Shown: piece by piece, positions 23,627 to 33,485 of the stretch | How positions within the stretch are numbered: position 1 is the first letter of the stretch | Layout of the letters: each line of letters opens with the position of its first letter | Assembly: GCA_017991315.1 (NCBI GenBank) | Contig: JAGOQS010000001.1 | Location: forward strand, 372,001-436,000 | Origin: Ferrovibrio sp. | Lineage (GTDB): Bacteria > Pseudomonadota > Alphaproteobacteria > Ferrovibrionales > Ferrovibrionaceae | DNA length: 64,000 nt | Direction: 5' to 3' | Notes under the pieces: generated by a model | What the model was told of the DNA's origin: nothing | The model's database searches: none | Seen by the model: only the letters and a program-made list of their open reading frames with translations | Made by a program: the position numbers and the translations under genes

Positions 23627-26008
23627 ATGCGTCGCCTGTTCATCCTTATGTTCCTGCTGTTGGCCGCGATTGGCCCCCTGCCGGTTGCCGCTCAGACTGG
23701 CCCGGGAGCGTCTGCCGCTGCCTATGACCAGGCGCGGCTCGGCATGCTGCGCGACCTCGACCGGCTCGACCGCCAGCTCAACGACCCGCGGCTTTCCGAT
23801 AGTGATATCGACCGCCTGCGCAGCGAGCTGGAGCAGCAGCGCGATGTTGTGACCAAGCAGCGCACGGCGCAGCGCGAGGAGGCCACCGCCGCCCAGACAT
23901 TGCTGGAGGCGCTTGGCCCGGCGCCGGAGGCCAACCAGCCGCGCGAAAGCGCCGCGGTGGCCGAGACGCGGCGGCAACTGACCTTGCGGGCGCAGCGGGC
24001 GCAGGATGCGGTGAAGGAAACCGATCTGGCCCTGGTGCGTCTGGCCGCGATGCAGGAAAAGCTCACCACGGAATCGCGTGAGCAGTTCACCCGCCGCCTG
24101 GCCTATCGCGGCACGGCGCCGATTGTGCCGGATTTCTGGGGGCAGGCGTTAACCGATCTGCCGACGGCGTGGAACGAAGCCATGAATGCCTTGGCGCCTG
24201 AGGCGCTGCCCGGGCGCACCACCCTGATCCAGACCGCGCTGGTGGCGGTTGCCATGCTGCTGCTTGGCCTGCCGCTGGCGGCGCTGTTGCGCCGCCGCCA
24301 AGGGGTCAATGGCCTTGTTACCTCGCCGACCGCGGAGCGCCGCTCGGTCGCCGCCCTGGTGGAATGGCTGCGCCGTGCTGCTGTGCCGGTCGCGGCCTTG
24401 TGGGCCTGCTATGCCGTGTTGAATGCCAATGGCTGGCTCGATGCCGGGCCGTTCGGCCTGCTGGTTGGCGGGCTGGGCTATGGCTTGAGCCTCGGCCTGC
24501 TGGCAACCGGCCTGGCCGGCGCCGCGCTGGCGCGGCGGCATCCGGAATGGGCGCTGATTGACCTGCCGAGCGGTGAACGCGACAGCCTGCTTGTCCGCGT
24601 GAAGGTTTTCAGCCTGCTGGCCTTGCTGGGGGCGCCTTTCGTGACGCTGTTCGGCGCGCATCAGACCGGTAGTGCCGGGCGTGATGTCGTCGCTCTGGTG
24701 GTGACGCTGTATTTCCTCAGCTTCAGCCTGGCGATCGCCGACCGCCGCCTGTGGCGTGCCACCACCGCCGAACAACGCCGCCTGCTGGTCAGTTGGTATT
24801 CCGTGCTGGGCATAGCGGTGCTGGCGCTGTTCGCGCTGCTGCTCGGCTATTACAGCATCGGCCGCTTCCTGGCCGCCGGCCTGCTGCTGACGCAACTGAG
24901 CTTCGGCACCTTCCTGCTGCTGCGCTTAGGGTTTCGCGACGCCCTGAAGCCCGCCGCGGAAAGCCCGAGCGTCGAACTCGGCGACGGCCAGAAGCCGGGC
25001 AGCGAGGCCGCGCGCCGGCTCAGTTCCACCGGCCGCTTCATGGCCGGCCTTGCCATCGATCTGCTGCTGCTGTGCGGCTTCATCGCCATGCTGCTGCTGG
25101 CCTGGGGCATGAGCGTGTCGACGCTCGGCGGCTATGCGCTGCAACTGGTCTATGGCGTCACCATCGGCTCGGTCACGCTGTCGCTGGTCGATGTGCTGGT
25201 GGCGGTGCTGCTGCTGGCCGGCGGCGTCGGGCTTACCCGCTTCATCAGCGGCGGCCTGAACATGCGGCTGGAAGGCCAGACCCAGATCGATGCCGGGGTG
25301 CGCAATTCCATCGTCACCGGCGTGGCCTATATCGGCTATGTGCTGTCCGGCATCCTGGCGGTGGGCGCGCTCGGCCTCAACCTGTCGAACCTCGCCATCA
25401 TCGCTGGTGCGCTCTCGGTCGGTATCGGCTTCGGCCTGCAGAATATCGTCAACAACTTCGTCTCCGGCCTGATCCTGCTGATCGAGCGGCCGGTGAAGGT
25501 CGGCGACTGGGTGGTGGTCGGCGGCAAGGAAGGCTATGTGCGGCGCATCAATGTGCGCTCCACCGAGATCGAGACCTTTCCGCGCGCCTCGGTGATCGTG
25601 CCGAATTCCGAACTGATCTCCACCTCGGTGATGAACTGGACGCATCGCGACAAGTTCGGCCGCGTCGATATCGAAATCGGCCTCGCCTATGGCTCGGATG
25701 TCGACAAGGCCGAGACGGTGCTGCTCGGCTGCCTCAAGCAGCACAAGGAAATTCTCGCCTATCCGCCGCCCTATGTGGTGCTGCGCAGCTTCGGCGACAG
25801 TGCGCTGAACTTCGTCATGCGCGGCCATATCGCCAATGTCGAGCGCCGCATGACGGTGGAAAGCGAAATCCGCAAGGAGATCTACAAGGCCTGCCTGCGC
25901 AACGATATCGCCATTCCCTATAACCAGACCGATGTCCACTTCGCCGACCTCGACCGCATCGAGGGTTTCCTGCGCGACCTCAAGGGCAAGGGGCGCGATG
26001 GCGTGTGA
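23627..26008 (+). CDS. Large mechanosensitive channel, MscS family with DUF3772
   Basis: The 793-residue inner-membrane protein has a signal peptide (about 1-22), a periplasmic coiled-coil part (DUF3772-like, about 25-170), about ten membrane segments, and a C-terminal MscS domain (about 600-780) with LIERPVKVGDWVVVGGKEGYVRRINVR as the pore-adjacent beta domain. It probably opens under membrane tension to release solutes. The ATG at 23627 is chosen because GGGAG precedes it and a signal peptide follows; the frame is open 138 bases further upstream. Confidence 0.92.
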   Translation: MRRLFILMFLLLAAIGPLPVAAQTGPGASAAAYDQARLGMLRDLDRLDRQLNDPRLSDSDIDRLRSELEQQRDVVTKQRTAQREEATAAQTLLEALGPAPEANQPRESAAVAETRRQLTLRAQRAQDAVKETDLALVRLAAMQEKLTTESREQFTRRLAYRGTAPIVPDFWGQALTDLPTAWNEAMNALAPEALPGRTTLIQTALVAVAMLLLGLPLAALLRRRQGVNGLVTSPTAERRSVAALVEWLRRAAVPVAALWACYAVLNANGWLDAGPFGLLVGGLGYGLSLGLLATGLAGAALARRHPEWALIDLPSGERDSLLVRVKVFSLLALLGAPFVTLFGAHQTGSAGRDVVALVVTLYFLSFSLAIADRRLWRATTAEQRRLLVSWYSVLGIAVLALFALLLGYYSIGRFLAAGLLLTQLSFGTFLLLRLGFRDALKPAAESPSVELGDGQKPGSEAARRLSSTGRFMAGLAIDLLLLCGFIAMLLLAWGMSVSTLGGYALQLVYGVTIGSVTLSLVDVLVAVLLLAGGVGLTRFISGGLNMRLEGQTQIDAGVRNSIVTGVAYIGYVLSGILAVGALGLNLSNLAIIAGALSVGIGFGLQNIVNNFVSGLILLIERPVKVGDWVVVGGKEGYVRRINVRSTEIETFPRASVIVPNSELISTSVMNWTHRDKFGRVDIEIGLAYGSDVDKAETVLLGCLKQHKEILAYPPPYVVLRSFGDSALNFVMRGHIANVERRMTVESEIRKEIYKACLRNDIAIPYNQTDVHFADLDRIEGFLRDLKGKGRDGV

Positions 26009-26011
26009 GCC

Positions 26012-28117
26012 TTACCGGCTCTCGCGGCGCCACATCAGCATCAGGCCGGAGACGGCGAGCGCCAGCATCAGCAGGGCGGGCGCCAGCGGCGTCAGGGTCA
26101 GGCCGGTGATGACGTAATCCTCCTGGCGGATCAGGCCGAGCCAGCCGCGGCCTGCGGCTTCCCGCGTACTGCTGCCGCGTCCTTTATCAAGCTGGCGGAT
26201 ATCCGGCAGGCCGTCGCGCAGCCAAGCGATGCCGCCATTGGAGGCTGTCACGATGGGGCGCAGCTTGTCCGGTGTGGCGCGCACATCGGCGAATTCGCGC
26301 GGGTTGACGGCGCCGACCGTGGCGAGCGCCTCGCGCTGGCCGTCGCGGATGCGCCAGATACCCGGCAGCGTGGCGCCGAGCGCACCAGCCGCCGAGCCGT
26401 CGCCGCGCTCATCCAGTTTCAATTGCTGTTCGGTGCCATCGGGGCGCAGAACCGTGACCGGTTCCTCGCTCGGCTTCAGGCTGCGGCGCTCGATCTCGAT
26501 GCGACCGTCGCGCGCCTCGGCCCGCAGGGCTTCCTCTTCGAGGTCCGGTTCTTTCATCAGCCAATGCGCCAGCCGGCGCAGCAATTCCGCCTGCGGCCCG
26601 CCGCCCTCGAAGCCGCGCGCCCATAGCCAGATGTGATCCGAGTAGAGCTGCGCCACGCGGCCCTTCTCGTAGCGGTCGAGCAGCAGCAGCGGCTCGTTGG
26701 TCGGGGTCCGCATCAATGTCTCGCCGCGCTTCGGCTCGACGATCACGGTGCGGAACCAGCGGCTCCAGTTCGGTGCGCCGCCGGCCTCGCCGGAACCGCT
26801 CAGGTTGGCTGTCACCGGATGGCGGCGGCCGATCTCGGAAAGCTGCGGCACGAAGGGCTCGTTGCGCACCTGGCCGGTCGGGCGGCCCGGAAACACTTCC
26901 GACAACGGCGTGCGGTAGAGCGACAAAGGCGTGGCATAGGCCGGGCCCGAGGCTTCCAGCAGGGCGCCGCCGCGCGCTACATAGCGCCCGATATTCTCGT
27001 AATACGCATTCGGCAGGATGCCGCGCCGACGATCACGGTCGAAAATGATCAGGTCGAATTCATTCAGCTTGATCTCGAACAGCTCGCGGATCGGGAAGGC
27101 GATGAGCGAGAGTTCGCGGATCGGCGTGCCGTCCTGCTTGTCCGGCGGCCGCAGAATGGTGAAATGCACCAGATCGACATTCGGATCGGCCTTGAGCAGG
27201 TTGCGCCACACGCGCTCGCCGGCATGGGCCTCGCCGGTCACCAGCAGCACACGCAGGCGGTCGCGAATGCCGTTGATTGAAAGGGCGGCGCGGTTGTTCA
27301 GCGGCGTCAATTCGCCCGGCACCGGCGGCACGTCCAGTTCGATCAGGCTGCGCCCGGCGCGGTCGAGCTTGAACGGGATGTTGACGTCGCGGCCCACCGG
27401 CACGCTCTGGGTGAAGCTCGGGCCATCCTGCTGCTTGAAGCGCAGTTCGGCCATCTCGCCGGGCTGGATGGCGCTGTCCTCAACCCGCAGCGTCATGCTG
27501 AGCTGCTGGTTCAGCATGCCGAAGGTCGGCGCGTTCTTCACCACCAGGCGGCGGTCGCGCTCGTTCGGCTGGCCGGTGAGCAGCACATGCAGCGGCGCGC
27601 GCGTATAGTCGCCGGCAGCCGCCGGCTCGGGAATGTCATGCACCTGACCATCGGTGACCAGGAAGGTGCCGGCGAGGCGGTGGCGCGGCACATCGGTCAG
27701 CGCCTGGTTCAGCGCCTGAAACAGCCGCGTGCCTTCATCGCGCCGCGCCGTCTCGGCATCCGCCGCGCCGGCCTTCACCACACGCAGTTCCAGATTCGGC
27801 AGCGCGTTCAGCTTCTCGGTCAGGTCGCGCGCCGCCTGCTCGGTCTGACGCTTGCGGTCGGCGATGCCCTGGCTCGGGCTTTCATCCACCACCACCACGG
27901 CGATATCAGGCAACGCCGCGCGATCTTCCTTGCGTGCCACGGGATTGGCCAGCGTGATCAGCAGCAGCAAGGCCACGCCGCCGCGCAGCAGCGAGCCACG
28001 CGCGCGGCGGAACAGGCCGAAGCCGAGCAGCAAGGCCGAGAGCGCCGCCAGCAGCCACAGGACCGGCTCCGGCAGCAGCGGCGCAAGCGTCAGCGTGGTG
28101 GCGGACACGGCATCCAT
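26012..28117 (-). CDS. Membrane protein with glutamine-amidotransferase-like domain, last gene of MoxR operon
   Basis: The 701-residue protein has two N-terminal membrane segments (about 15-60), a long extracytoplasmic part and one C-terminal segment (about 675-695). VVVVDESPSQGIADRKR near residue 75 resembles the start of a von Willebrand A-like fold with a partial metal site, and later RYVARGGALLEASGP resembles class I amidotransferase-like domains. Catalytic function is not evident. It begins on the last base of the upstream gene's stop and is the last of four tightly coupled genes (MoxR, DUF58, DUF4159, this one). Confidence 0.8.
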   Translation of the reverse strand: MDAVSATTLTLAPLLPEPVLWLLAALSALLLGFGLFRRARGSLLRGGVALLLLITLANPVARKEDRAALPDIAVVVVDESPSQGIADRKRQTEQAARDLTEKLNALPNLELRVVKAGAADAETARRDEGTRLFQALNQALTDVPRHRLAGTFLVTDGQVHDIPEPAAAGDYTRAPLHVLLTGQPNERDRRLVVKNAPTFGMLNQQLSMTLRVEDSAIQPGEMAELRFKQQDGPSFTQSVPVGRDVNIPFKLDRAGRSLIELDVPPVPGELTPLNNRAALSINGIRDRLRVLLVTGEAHAGERVWRNLLKADPNVDLVHFTILRPPDKQDGTPIRELSLIAFPIRELFEIKLNEFDLIIFDRDRRRGILPNAYYENIGRYVARGGALLEASGPAYATPLSLYRTPLSEVFPGRPTGQVRNEPFVPQLSEIGRRHPVTANLSGSGEAGGAPNWSRWFRTVIVEPKRGETLMRTPTNEPLLLLDRYEKGRVAQLYSDHIWLWARGFEGGGPQAELLRRLAHWLMKEPDLEEEALRAEARDGRIEIERRSLKPSEEPVTVLRPDGTEQQLKLDERGDGSAAGALGATLPGIWRIRDGQREALATVGAVNPREFADVRATPDKLRPIVTASNGGIAWLRDGLPDIRQLDKGRGSSTREAAGRGWLGLIRQEDYVITGLTLTPLAPALLMLALAVSGLMLMWRRESR

Positions 28118-30873
28118 CAGTTGCCGAGCCTTTCCAGCAAAGCCGGGATATGCACCTGGTCCGCCTTGTAATTGCCAGTCAGCGTGTACATCAGCAGATT
28201 GACGCCGAAGCGGAAGGCATATTCGCGCTGGCGCGGCGTGTTCGGCTGCGTCGGCGCCATCGGGCGGCCCTGGCTGTCAATGGCCCAGGCGGCGGCCCAG
28301 TCATTGCCGCCGATCACGATGGAGGTGACGCCATCCTTGTCGCCGCCGGGATTGCGTTCCACCCAGACCGGCCCACCGACATAGCGGCCGGGAAAGTCCT
28401 GCAGCAGATAAAACGCCTTGGTCAGCACATGGTCGTCCGGCACCGGCATCAGCGGCGGAATGTCGAGCCGGCCGAGCAACTGGCGCAGCTTCTCGGTGCC
28501 GGGACTCGCCGCCGTGCCGGCAAACGGCATGCCCTGGTCGCGGGTATCGAACAGGATCAGGCCGCCGGTCTTGGTGAAGGTATCCAGGCGGCGCAGCGCG
28601 CTATCGGAAAGCGGCGCCTGGGTCGCGGTCATCGGCCAATAGAGGAAGGGCAGCAGCGAAATGTCGTCCTGCTCCAGGTTGACGCCGATGGGTTCGGAAG
28701 CCTCGATCGAGGTGCGGCGGTAGAGCACATCGGTCAGGCCCTGCAGGCCGGCGCGGCTTAAACCATCGGCGGTCGGATCGCCGGTGATGACATAGGCGAG
28801 CCGCAGGTCCATGGCGGCGCGGAGCACGAAATCTTCCGCCGGCGAGGGCTGCACCGGGCGGCGCTGCTGTGCCTCGGCAATGGCCGGCACAAGGATCAGG
28901 CCCAGCAACAGGCCAGCAGTGGCAACGCGCCTCGGGATGTTCGGCAGCAGGCCGCGCAGCCACAGGCCGATCAGCCAGTCGGCGAGGAACAGCAGCAGGG
29001 CGCCTGCCATCAGCCACGGCATCAGGCGGGTTTCCTGGCCGGCTTCATCCAGCGCCACCAGGCGCACGTCTGCGGGCCAGCGCGTAATAAGCTGCGGCTT
29101 GCTCTGCGCATCGGAAAGATTGACGGCCTGGCGCGCATCCCAGCGGCCATAATAGCCCGGCGGCGTGCGTGGGCCGGGCTTCGCCGCCTCACGTGCCTTC
29201 AAAGGCTGCACAGCGGGGCCGGGCTCGTTGGCGCGGCCGAAGCCATCCAGCACGCTCAAGGGCGCCAGCGCCTGATCGGCTGCCGCGTCGCCGCCGACGC
29301 CATGGGAGAGATCGACCACCTTGCGCAGCAGATCGACGAAGAAGCCCGACAGTGGCAGGTCAGTCCACAGTGAATTGGCGGTGGTATGCACCAGGATCAG
29401 CCAGCCCTTGCCGCGCTTCTCGGCGGTGATCAGCGGCGTGCCGTCTTCCAGCCGCAGCCAGGTCTTGTCGCCGAGATTGGGTTCCGGATCGGCCAGTACC
29501 TGACGGCTCACGGTCACTTCGCCGCTCACTGTCAGTCCCTGCAACGGGCTGGCATCCGGGATCGGGCCAAGTTTCAGCGGCTGCGCCCAGGACAGCGCAC
29601 CGCCCAGCTGGCGTGAGCCCTGGCGCAGCTTCACCGGCAGCAGGTTGTCGGTGGTATCGGCCATGCGCGGACCGGCGAAGCGCAGCAGCACACCGCCCTT
29701 GTCGAGCCATTCGCCAAGCTGGCGCGCTTCGCCGCCGACAATATTGCCGACATCGGCCAGCACGATCACCGCGATCTCGCGTTCCAGCAATTGCGCGATA
29801 TTGCCCTGGCGCAGTTCGGCAAACGGCGACAGCGCGCGGTCGAGATAGAACAGGTCGGCAAGCAAAGGCTGGCGCTGTTCCAGGCCGGCGCCGGAAATGA
29901 GCCCCACCGGGCGGCGGCGCCAGCGGTCGTCGAGCAACTGCACCGCGCCGACGCCGGGCTGTTCCTCGATTTCCAGCCGCGCCAGCATGTTGCGCAATTC
30001 GGTCGGCAGGTTCAGGAGCACGCTGGCCTCGGTGGCATTGGCATCGAAGCTCATCGGCTGGCGCGACAGCACGCGGCCCTGGTCGCTCACCGCGCGCAAC
30101 GTGTAGCTGACCGCTGCGCCGGCTTCGGCGCGGCGCAAGATAACGCGGTCGCCCTGGGCTTCCGTCACCGGTGGCGGCAGCACCAAGGCCGTGTCGCTGC
30201 GGCGCGGATTGAGCACGCTGACATCGCCGAGCCAGCGCAGCCGCTCGGCCAGCGCATAGCTGCCATTGCCATCGGCATCATCCATCAGGCCATCGGCCAG
30301 CCAGACGACTTCGGCATTTTCCGGCAGCTTGGCCTTGGTCAGCACTTCGGCAAGCTGCGCGCGATCGCTGGGCCAGGATTTCGGCTGCAGGCCATTCAGC
30401 AGCGGCCGCACGTCGCCGGCCGGCAGCAGCGCGCCGGGCTGCATCGGCTCGCCATTGGCAGGTGGCGCGGTGGTTATCAGCAGGGCGGCGCGGCCTTCGC
30501 GCTCGGCGCGTTCCAGCAAGGCATTGCCGCGTTCGATCTTGTCGCGCCAGCGCGGCGCGGCGCTCCAGCCATCATCCATCACCAGCACCAGCGGGCCGCT
30601 GGTGATGCGGGCGCGGTCCGGGTTCAGCAGCGGCTCGGCCAGCGCCAGGATCACCAAGGCCGCCACGATCAGGCGCAGCAGCAGCAGCCACCAGGGCGTA
30701 TGCGCCGGGGTTTCTTCCCGGGGCCGCAACGCCAGCAGCAGGCGCAGTGGCGGGAATTCCACCAGCTTGGGCCGTGGCGGCGTGATGCGCAGCAGCCACC
30801 ACAGCACGGGCAGCGACGCCAGGGCGGCGAGCGCCCAGGGTGTGGCGAAAGCGAGAGCGCCTAAGGAAAGCAC
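28117..30873 (-). CDS. DUF4159 protein with N-terminal BatA domain
   Basis: The 918-residue membrane protein begins with a BatA/aerotolerance-type N-terminus: TPWALAALASLPVLWWLLR, then PPRPKLVEFPPLRLL and a second hydrophobic segment (residues 7-27 and 62-82). Mid-protein there is an amidotransferase-like part (about 370-520), a membrane segment pair near 625-690 and the C-terminal DUF4159 (about 705-915). Its role is unknown; genes of this operon are often linked to cell-envelope or stress functions. It overlaps both neighbours by one base. Confidence 0.88.
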   Translation of the reverse strand: MLSLGALAFATPWALAALASLPVLWWLLRITPPRPKLVEFPPLRLLLALRPREETPAHTPWWLLLLRLIVAALVILALAEPLLNPDRARITSGPLVLVMDDGWSAAPRWRDKIERGNALLERAEREGRAALLITTAPPANGEPMQPGALLPAGDVRPLLNGLQPKSWPSDRAQLAEVLTKAKLPENAEVVWLADGLMDDADGNGSYALAERLRWLGDVSVLNPRRSDTALVLPPPVTEAQGDRVILRRAEAGAAVSYTLRAVSDQGRVLSRQPMSFDANATEASVLLNLPTELRNMLARLEIEEQPGVGAVQLLDDRWRRRPVGLISGAGLEQRQPLLADLFYLDRALSPFAELRQGNIAQLLEREIAVIVLADVGNIVGGEARQLGEWLDKGGVLLRFAGPRMADTTDNLLPVKLRQGSRQLGGALSWAQPLKLGPIPDASPLQGLTVSGEVTVSRQVLADPEPNLGDKTWLRLEDGTPLITAEKRGKGWLILVHTTANSLWTDLPLSGFFVDLLRKVVDLSHGVGGDAAADQALAPLSVLDGFGRANEPGPAVQPLKAREAAKPGPRTPPGYYGRWDARQAVNLSDAQSKPQLITRWPADVRLVALDEAGQETRLMPWLMAGALLLFLADWLIGLWLRGLLPNIPRRVATAGLLLGLILVPAIAEAQQRRPVQPSPAEDFVLRAAMDLRLAYVITGDPTADGLSRAGLQGLTDVLYRRTSIEASEPIGVNLEQDDISLLPFLYWPMTATQAPLSDSALRRLDTFTKTGGLILFDTRDQGMPFAGTAASPGTEKLRQLLGRLDIPPLMPVPDDHVLTKAFYLLQDFPGRYVGGPVWVERNPGGDKDGVTSIVIGGNDWAAAWAIDSQGRPMAPTQPNTPRQREYAFRFGVNLLMYTLTGNYKADQVHIPALLERLGN

Positions 30874-31838
30874 TAGCGGCGCCTCCCATCGCGGCTGCCG
30901 CCGCCTTCCAGCGCCAGATACAGCGCCATCAGCACCGATTCAGCCGGCTTGTCGGTGCGGTGCTTGATGTGATGCCAGCCGAGCCGGCGGCAGATTTCGG
31001 CAACGCCTTCCTGATGCGCGGCGAAAGCCGGACGCCATTCGGCGGCAAGCTGTTCGGCGCGCGGCGCCAGCATGTCGCCTTCGCCTTCCAGGCCCAGAAA
31101 ACGCGTGCGACCGCGATAGGGGAAGTCTTCTTCCGCCGGATCGACAATGCGCACCACGCAGCCCTTCACGCCCTGGTCGGCCAGGCCGCGCAGCCGCGCC
31201 GCGATCTCGGGCAGCGGATAGAGGAAGTCGCCGATCAGCACGGTCTGGCCATAGCGTGGCAGCGGCACCAGCGGCGGCAGGCTGGCCTCGGCGCGCTTGC
31301 TGGCTTCCAGGCCGCGCTGGATCGCCAGCCGCTCGGCCATGCGCGGCAGCACGCTGCGGCCATTGGCCGGGCGTTCCGGGGCACCGAGCAGGGCAACGCG
31401 CTCGCCGCCGCGCAGCAGCAGGCTGGCGCAGGCCAGCAGCAGCAGGTCGGCGCGCTCGTCCTTGCGTTCGCGCGCTTGTTCCGAGGCCCAGGCCATCGAA
31501 GGCGAGGGGTCGCGCCACAGCCACACGCTTTCGGCGGCTTCCCATTCATTCTCGCGCACGAAGGCTTGCATGCGCTTGGCGGTCTGGCGCCAGTCGATGC
31601 GGCCGATACTGTCGCCGGGGCTGTAGCGGCGGAATTGCCAGAAGGCATCGCCGGCGCCGGTGCGGCGGCGGCCATGCACGCCCTGCTCGACGGTGGCGGC
31701 AACGCGTTCGGCGGCGAGTAGCAGAGGCGGCAGGAAGGCGGCGAAATGCTCCGCGCGCGTCACGGTATTGCGCGGATTGGCTGCGTTATTCGACGCGGCT
31801 GTTTTTTGCTGCATCACGGCCGCTGCCGCCATGATCAC
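30873..31838 (-). CDS. DUF58 family protein
   Basis: The 321-residue protein has the DUF58 signature RRYSPGDSIGRIDWRQTAKR (about 71-90) followed by a von Willebrand A-like fold beginning VWLWRDPSPSMAW. DUF58 proteins are nearly always next to MoxR ATPases and are thought to be their substrates or adaptors. The start overlaps the end of the moxR gene by four bases, and its stop overlaps the next start by one base. Confidence 0.93.
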   Translation of the reverse strand: MIMAAAAVMQQKTAASNNAANPRNTVTRAEHFAAFLPPLLLAAERVAATVEQGVHGRRRTGAGDAFWQFRRYSPGDSIGRIDWRQTAKRMQAFVRENEWEAAESVWLWRDPSPSMAWASEQARERKDERADLLLLACASLLLRGGERVALLGAPERPANGRSVLPRMAERLAIQRGLEASKRAEASLPPLVPLPRYGQTVLIGDFLYPLPEIAARLRGLADQGVKGCVVRIVDPAEEDFPYRGRTRFLGLEGEGDMLAPRAEQLAAEWRPAFAAHQEGVAEICRRLGWHHIKHRTDKPAESVLMALYLALEGGGSRDGRRR

Positions 31839-32833
31839 CGCAGCGGCTGAGTCAGGCGATTGATGACATCGCCGACACCGACGCCCTCGGCGCGTGCGGC
31901 GAAGGTCAGCGCCATGCGGTGACGCAGTACCGGACCGGCCAGCGCCAGCACGTCCTCGATGGACGGCGCCAGGCGGCCCTGCAGCAGCGCGCGGGCGCGC
32001 ACTGCCAGCATCAGCGCCTGGCTGGCGCGCGGGCCGGGGCCCCAGGCAACCAGGTTCTTCACCTCGGCATCGGTGCTTTCTTCCGGGCGGCCGGCGCGTA
32101 CCAGGCCAAGGATGGCTTCCACCACGCTCTCGCCAACCGGGATGCGGCGCACCAGGCGCTGCGCGGCGATCAGGTCGGCGGCACTCAGCACCGTCGGCAC
32201 GGTTTCCTCGGCGGCGCCGGTGGTGGCGAACAGCATGCGCCGCTCGGCCTCGCGGTCGGGGTATTTCACGTCGATCTGCAGCAGGAAGCGGTCAAGCTGC
32301 GCTTCGGGCAGCGGATAGGTGCCTTCCTGCTCCAGCGGATTCTGCGTTGCCAGCACATGGAACGGCGCCGGCAGGTCGTGGCGCTGGCCGCCGACGCTGA
32401 CCTGGCGTTCCTGCATCGCCTGCAGCAGCGCCGACTGGGTGCGCGGGCTGGCGCGGTTGATTTCGTCGGCCATCAGCAACTGGCAGAACACCGGCCCCTT
32501 GATGAAGCGGAAGGAGCGGCGGCCTTGCTCGTTCTCTTCCAGCACTTCCGAGCCGACGATATCCGCCGGCATCAGGTCTGGCGTGAACTGCACGCGGCGG
32601 GCATCCAGGCCCAGCACCTTGGCCAAGGTCTCGACCAGCTTGGTCTTGGCCAGGCCGGGCACGCCCACCAGCAGGCCGTGGCCGCCGGCCAGCAGCGTCA
32701 CCAGCGTTTCCTCGACCACATCATTCTGGCCAAAGATGACGCGTTCGACGGCTTCGCGTACCGCGCCCAGGCGTCCGCCCAGGCGATCAATTTCGGGGAG
32801 GATTTGGTCGGCGGTGTCGCTGAAATTCTGCAT
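31835..32833 (-). CDS. MoxR family AAA+ ATPase
   Basis: The 332-residue ATPase carries Walker A (GVPGLAKTKLVE, about 57-68), Walker B (MADEINRASPRTQ, about 119-131), and the sensor motif TQNPLEQEGTYPLPEAQLDRF. MoxR proteins act as chaperone-like ATPases that help fold or activate partners bearing von Willebrand A domains, here plausibly the DUF58 and downstream proteins. First gene of the minus-strand operon, with a 46-base gap to the divergent DUF1285 gene. Confidence 0.95.
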   Translation of the reverse strand: MQNFSDTADQILPEIDRLGGRLGAVREAVERVIFGQNDVVEETLVTLLAGGHGLLVGVPGLAKTKLVETLAKVLGLDARRVQFTPDLMPADIVGSEVLEENEQGRRSFRFIKGPVFCQLLMADEINRASPRTQSALLQAMQERQVSVGGQRHDLPAPFHVLATQNPLEQEGTYPLPEAQLDRFLLQIDVKYPDREAERRMLFATTGAAEETVPTVLSAADLIAAQRLVRRIPVGESVVEAILGLVRAGRPEESTDAEVKNLVAWGPGPRASQALMLAVRARALLQGRLAPSIEDVLALAGPVLRHRMALTFAARAEGVGVGDVINRLTQPLR

Positions 32834-32879
32834 GCGTCATACTATATAAGGATTCCGATTTGAAAGCCCAGCACAACCA

Positions 32880-33485
32880 ATGCCAACGCAGCAGCCTTCA
32901 CCCGCGTTTCTCAAAGAGTTGATGAGCCGCTTCGGCAACCTCGACGAGGCGGCGCCGCGCCGGCTGCCGCCGGTGCATCTCTGGAACCCGCCGCATTGCG
33001 GCGTGATCGACATGCGCATCGCCCGGGATGGCCGCTGGTATTATATGGGCACCACCATCGACCGCCCGGCGATGGTAAAACTTTTTAGCGGAATTCTGCG
33101 CCGCGAGCCGGATGACTCCTATGTCCTGGTAACGCCGGTGGAGAAGGTTGGCATCCATGTCGACGACGCCCCCTTCGTGGCCGTTGAACTGGCGGTGAGC
33201 GGCAGCGGCAAGGAGGGCAGGCAACTCGCCTTCCGCACCAATCTCGACGATGTTGTGCCACTGGATGGCGAGCACCCGCTGCGGGTGGCCGAAGATCCCG
33301 AGACGGGGGAACCATCGCCCTATATCCTCGTCCGCGACCGACTCGAGGCGTTGATCAGCCGCCCGGTTTATTACGAACTGGTGGCCCTGGCTGAAGAACG
33401 CGCTGTTGCCGGTGGCACGGAATTGGGCGTCTGGAGTGCCGGGCGGTTCTTCCCGCTGGGGCAGATTGAGCAAGATGCAGATTGA
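32880..33485 (+). CDS. DUF1285 family protein
   Basis: The 201-residue protein fits DUF1285: PVHLWNPPHCGVIDMRIARDGRWYYMGTTIDRPAMVKLFSGILRR near residues 30-75, then VEKVGIHVDDAPFVAVEL and a C-terminal RPVYYELVALA block. Its structure is known to be a small alpha/beta fold, but the role is unknown. In alphaproteobacteria it is the usual companion of the MoxR and CoA pyrophosphatase genes, as here. It overlaps the next gene. Confidence 0.93.
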   Translation: MPTQQPSPAFLKELMSRFGNLDEAAPRRLPPVHLWNPPHCGVIDMRIARDGRWYYMGTTIDRPAMVKLFSGILRREPDDSYVLVTPVEKVGIHVDDAPFVAVELAVSGSGKEGRQLAFRTNLDDVVPLDGEHPLRVAEDPETGEPSPYILVRDRLEALISRPVYYELVALAEERAVAGGTELGVWSAGRFFPLGQIEQDAD

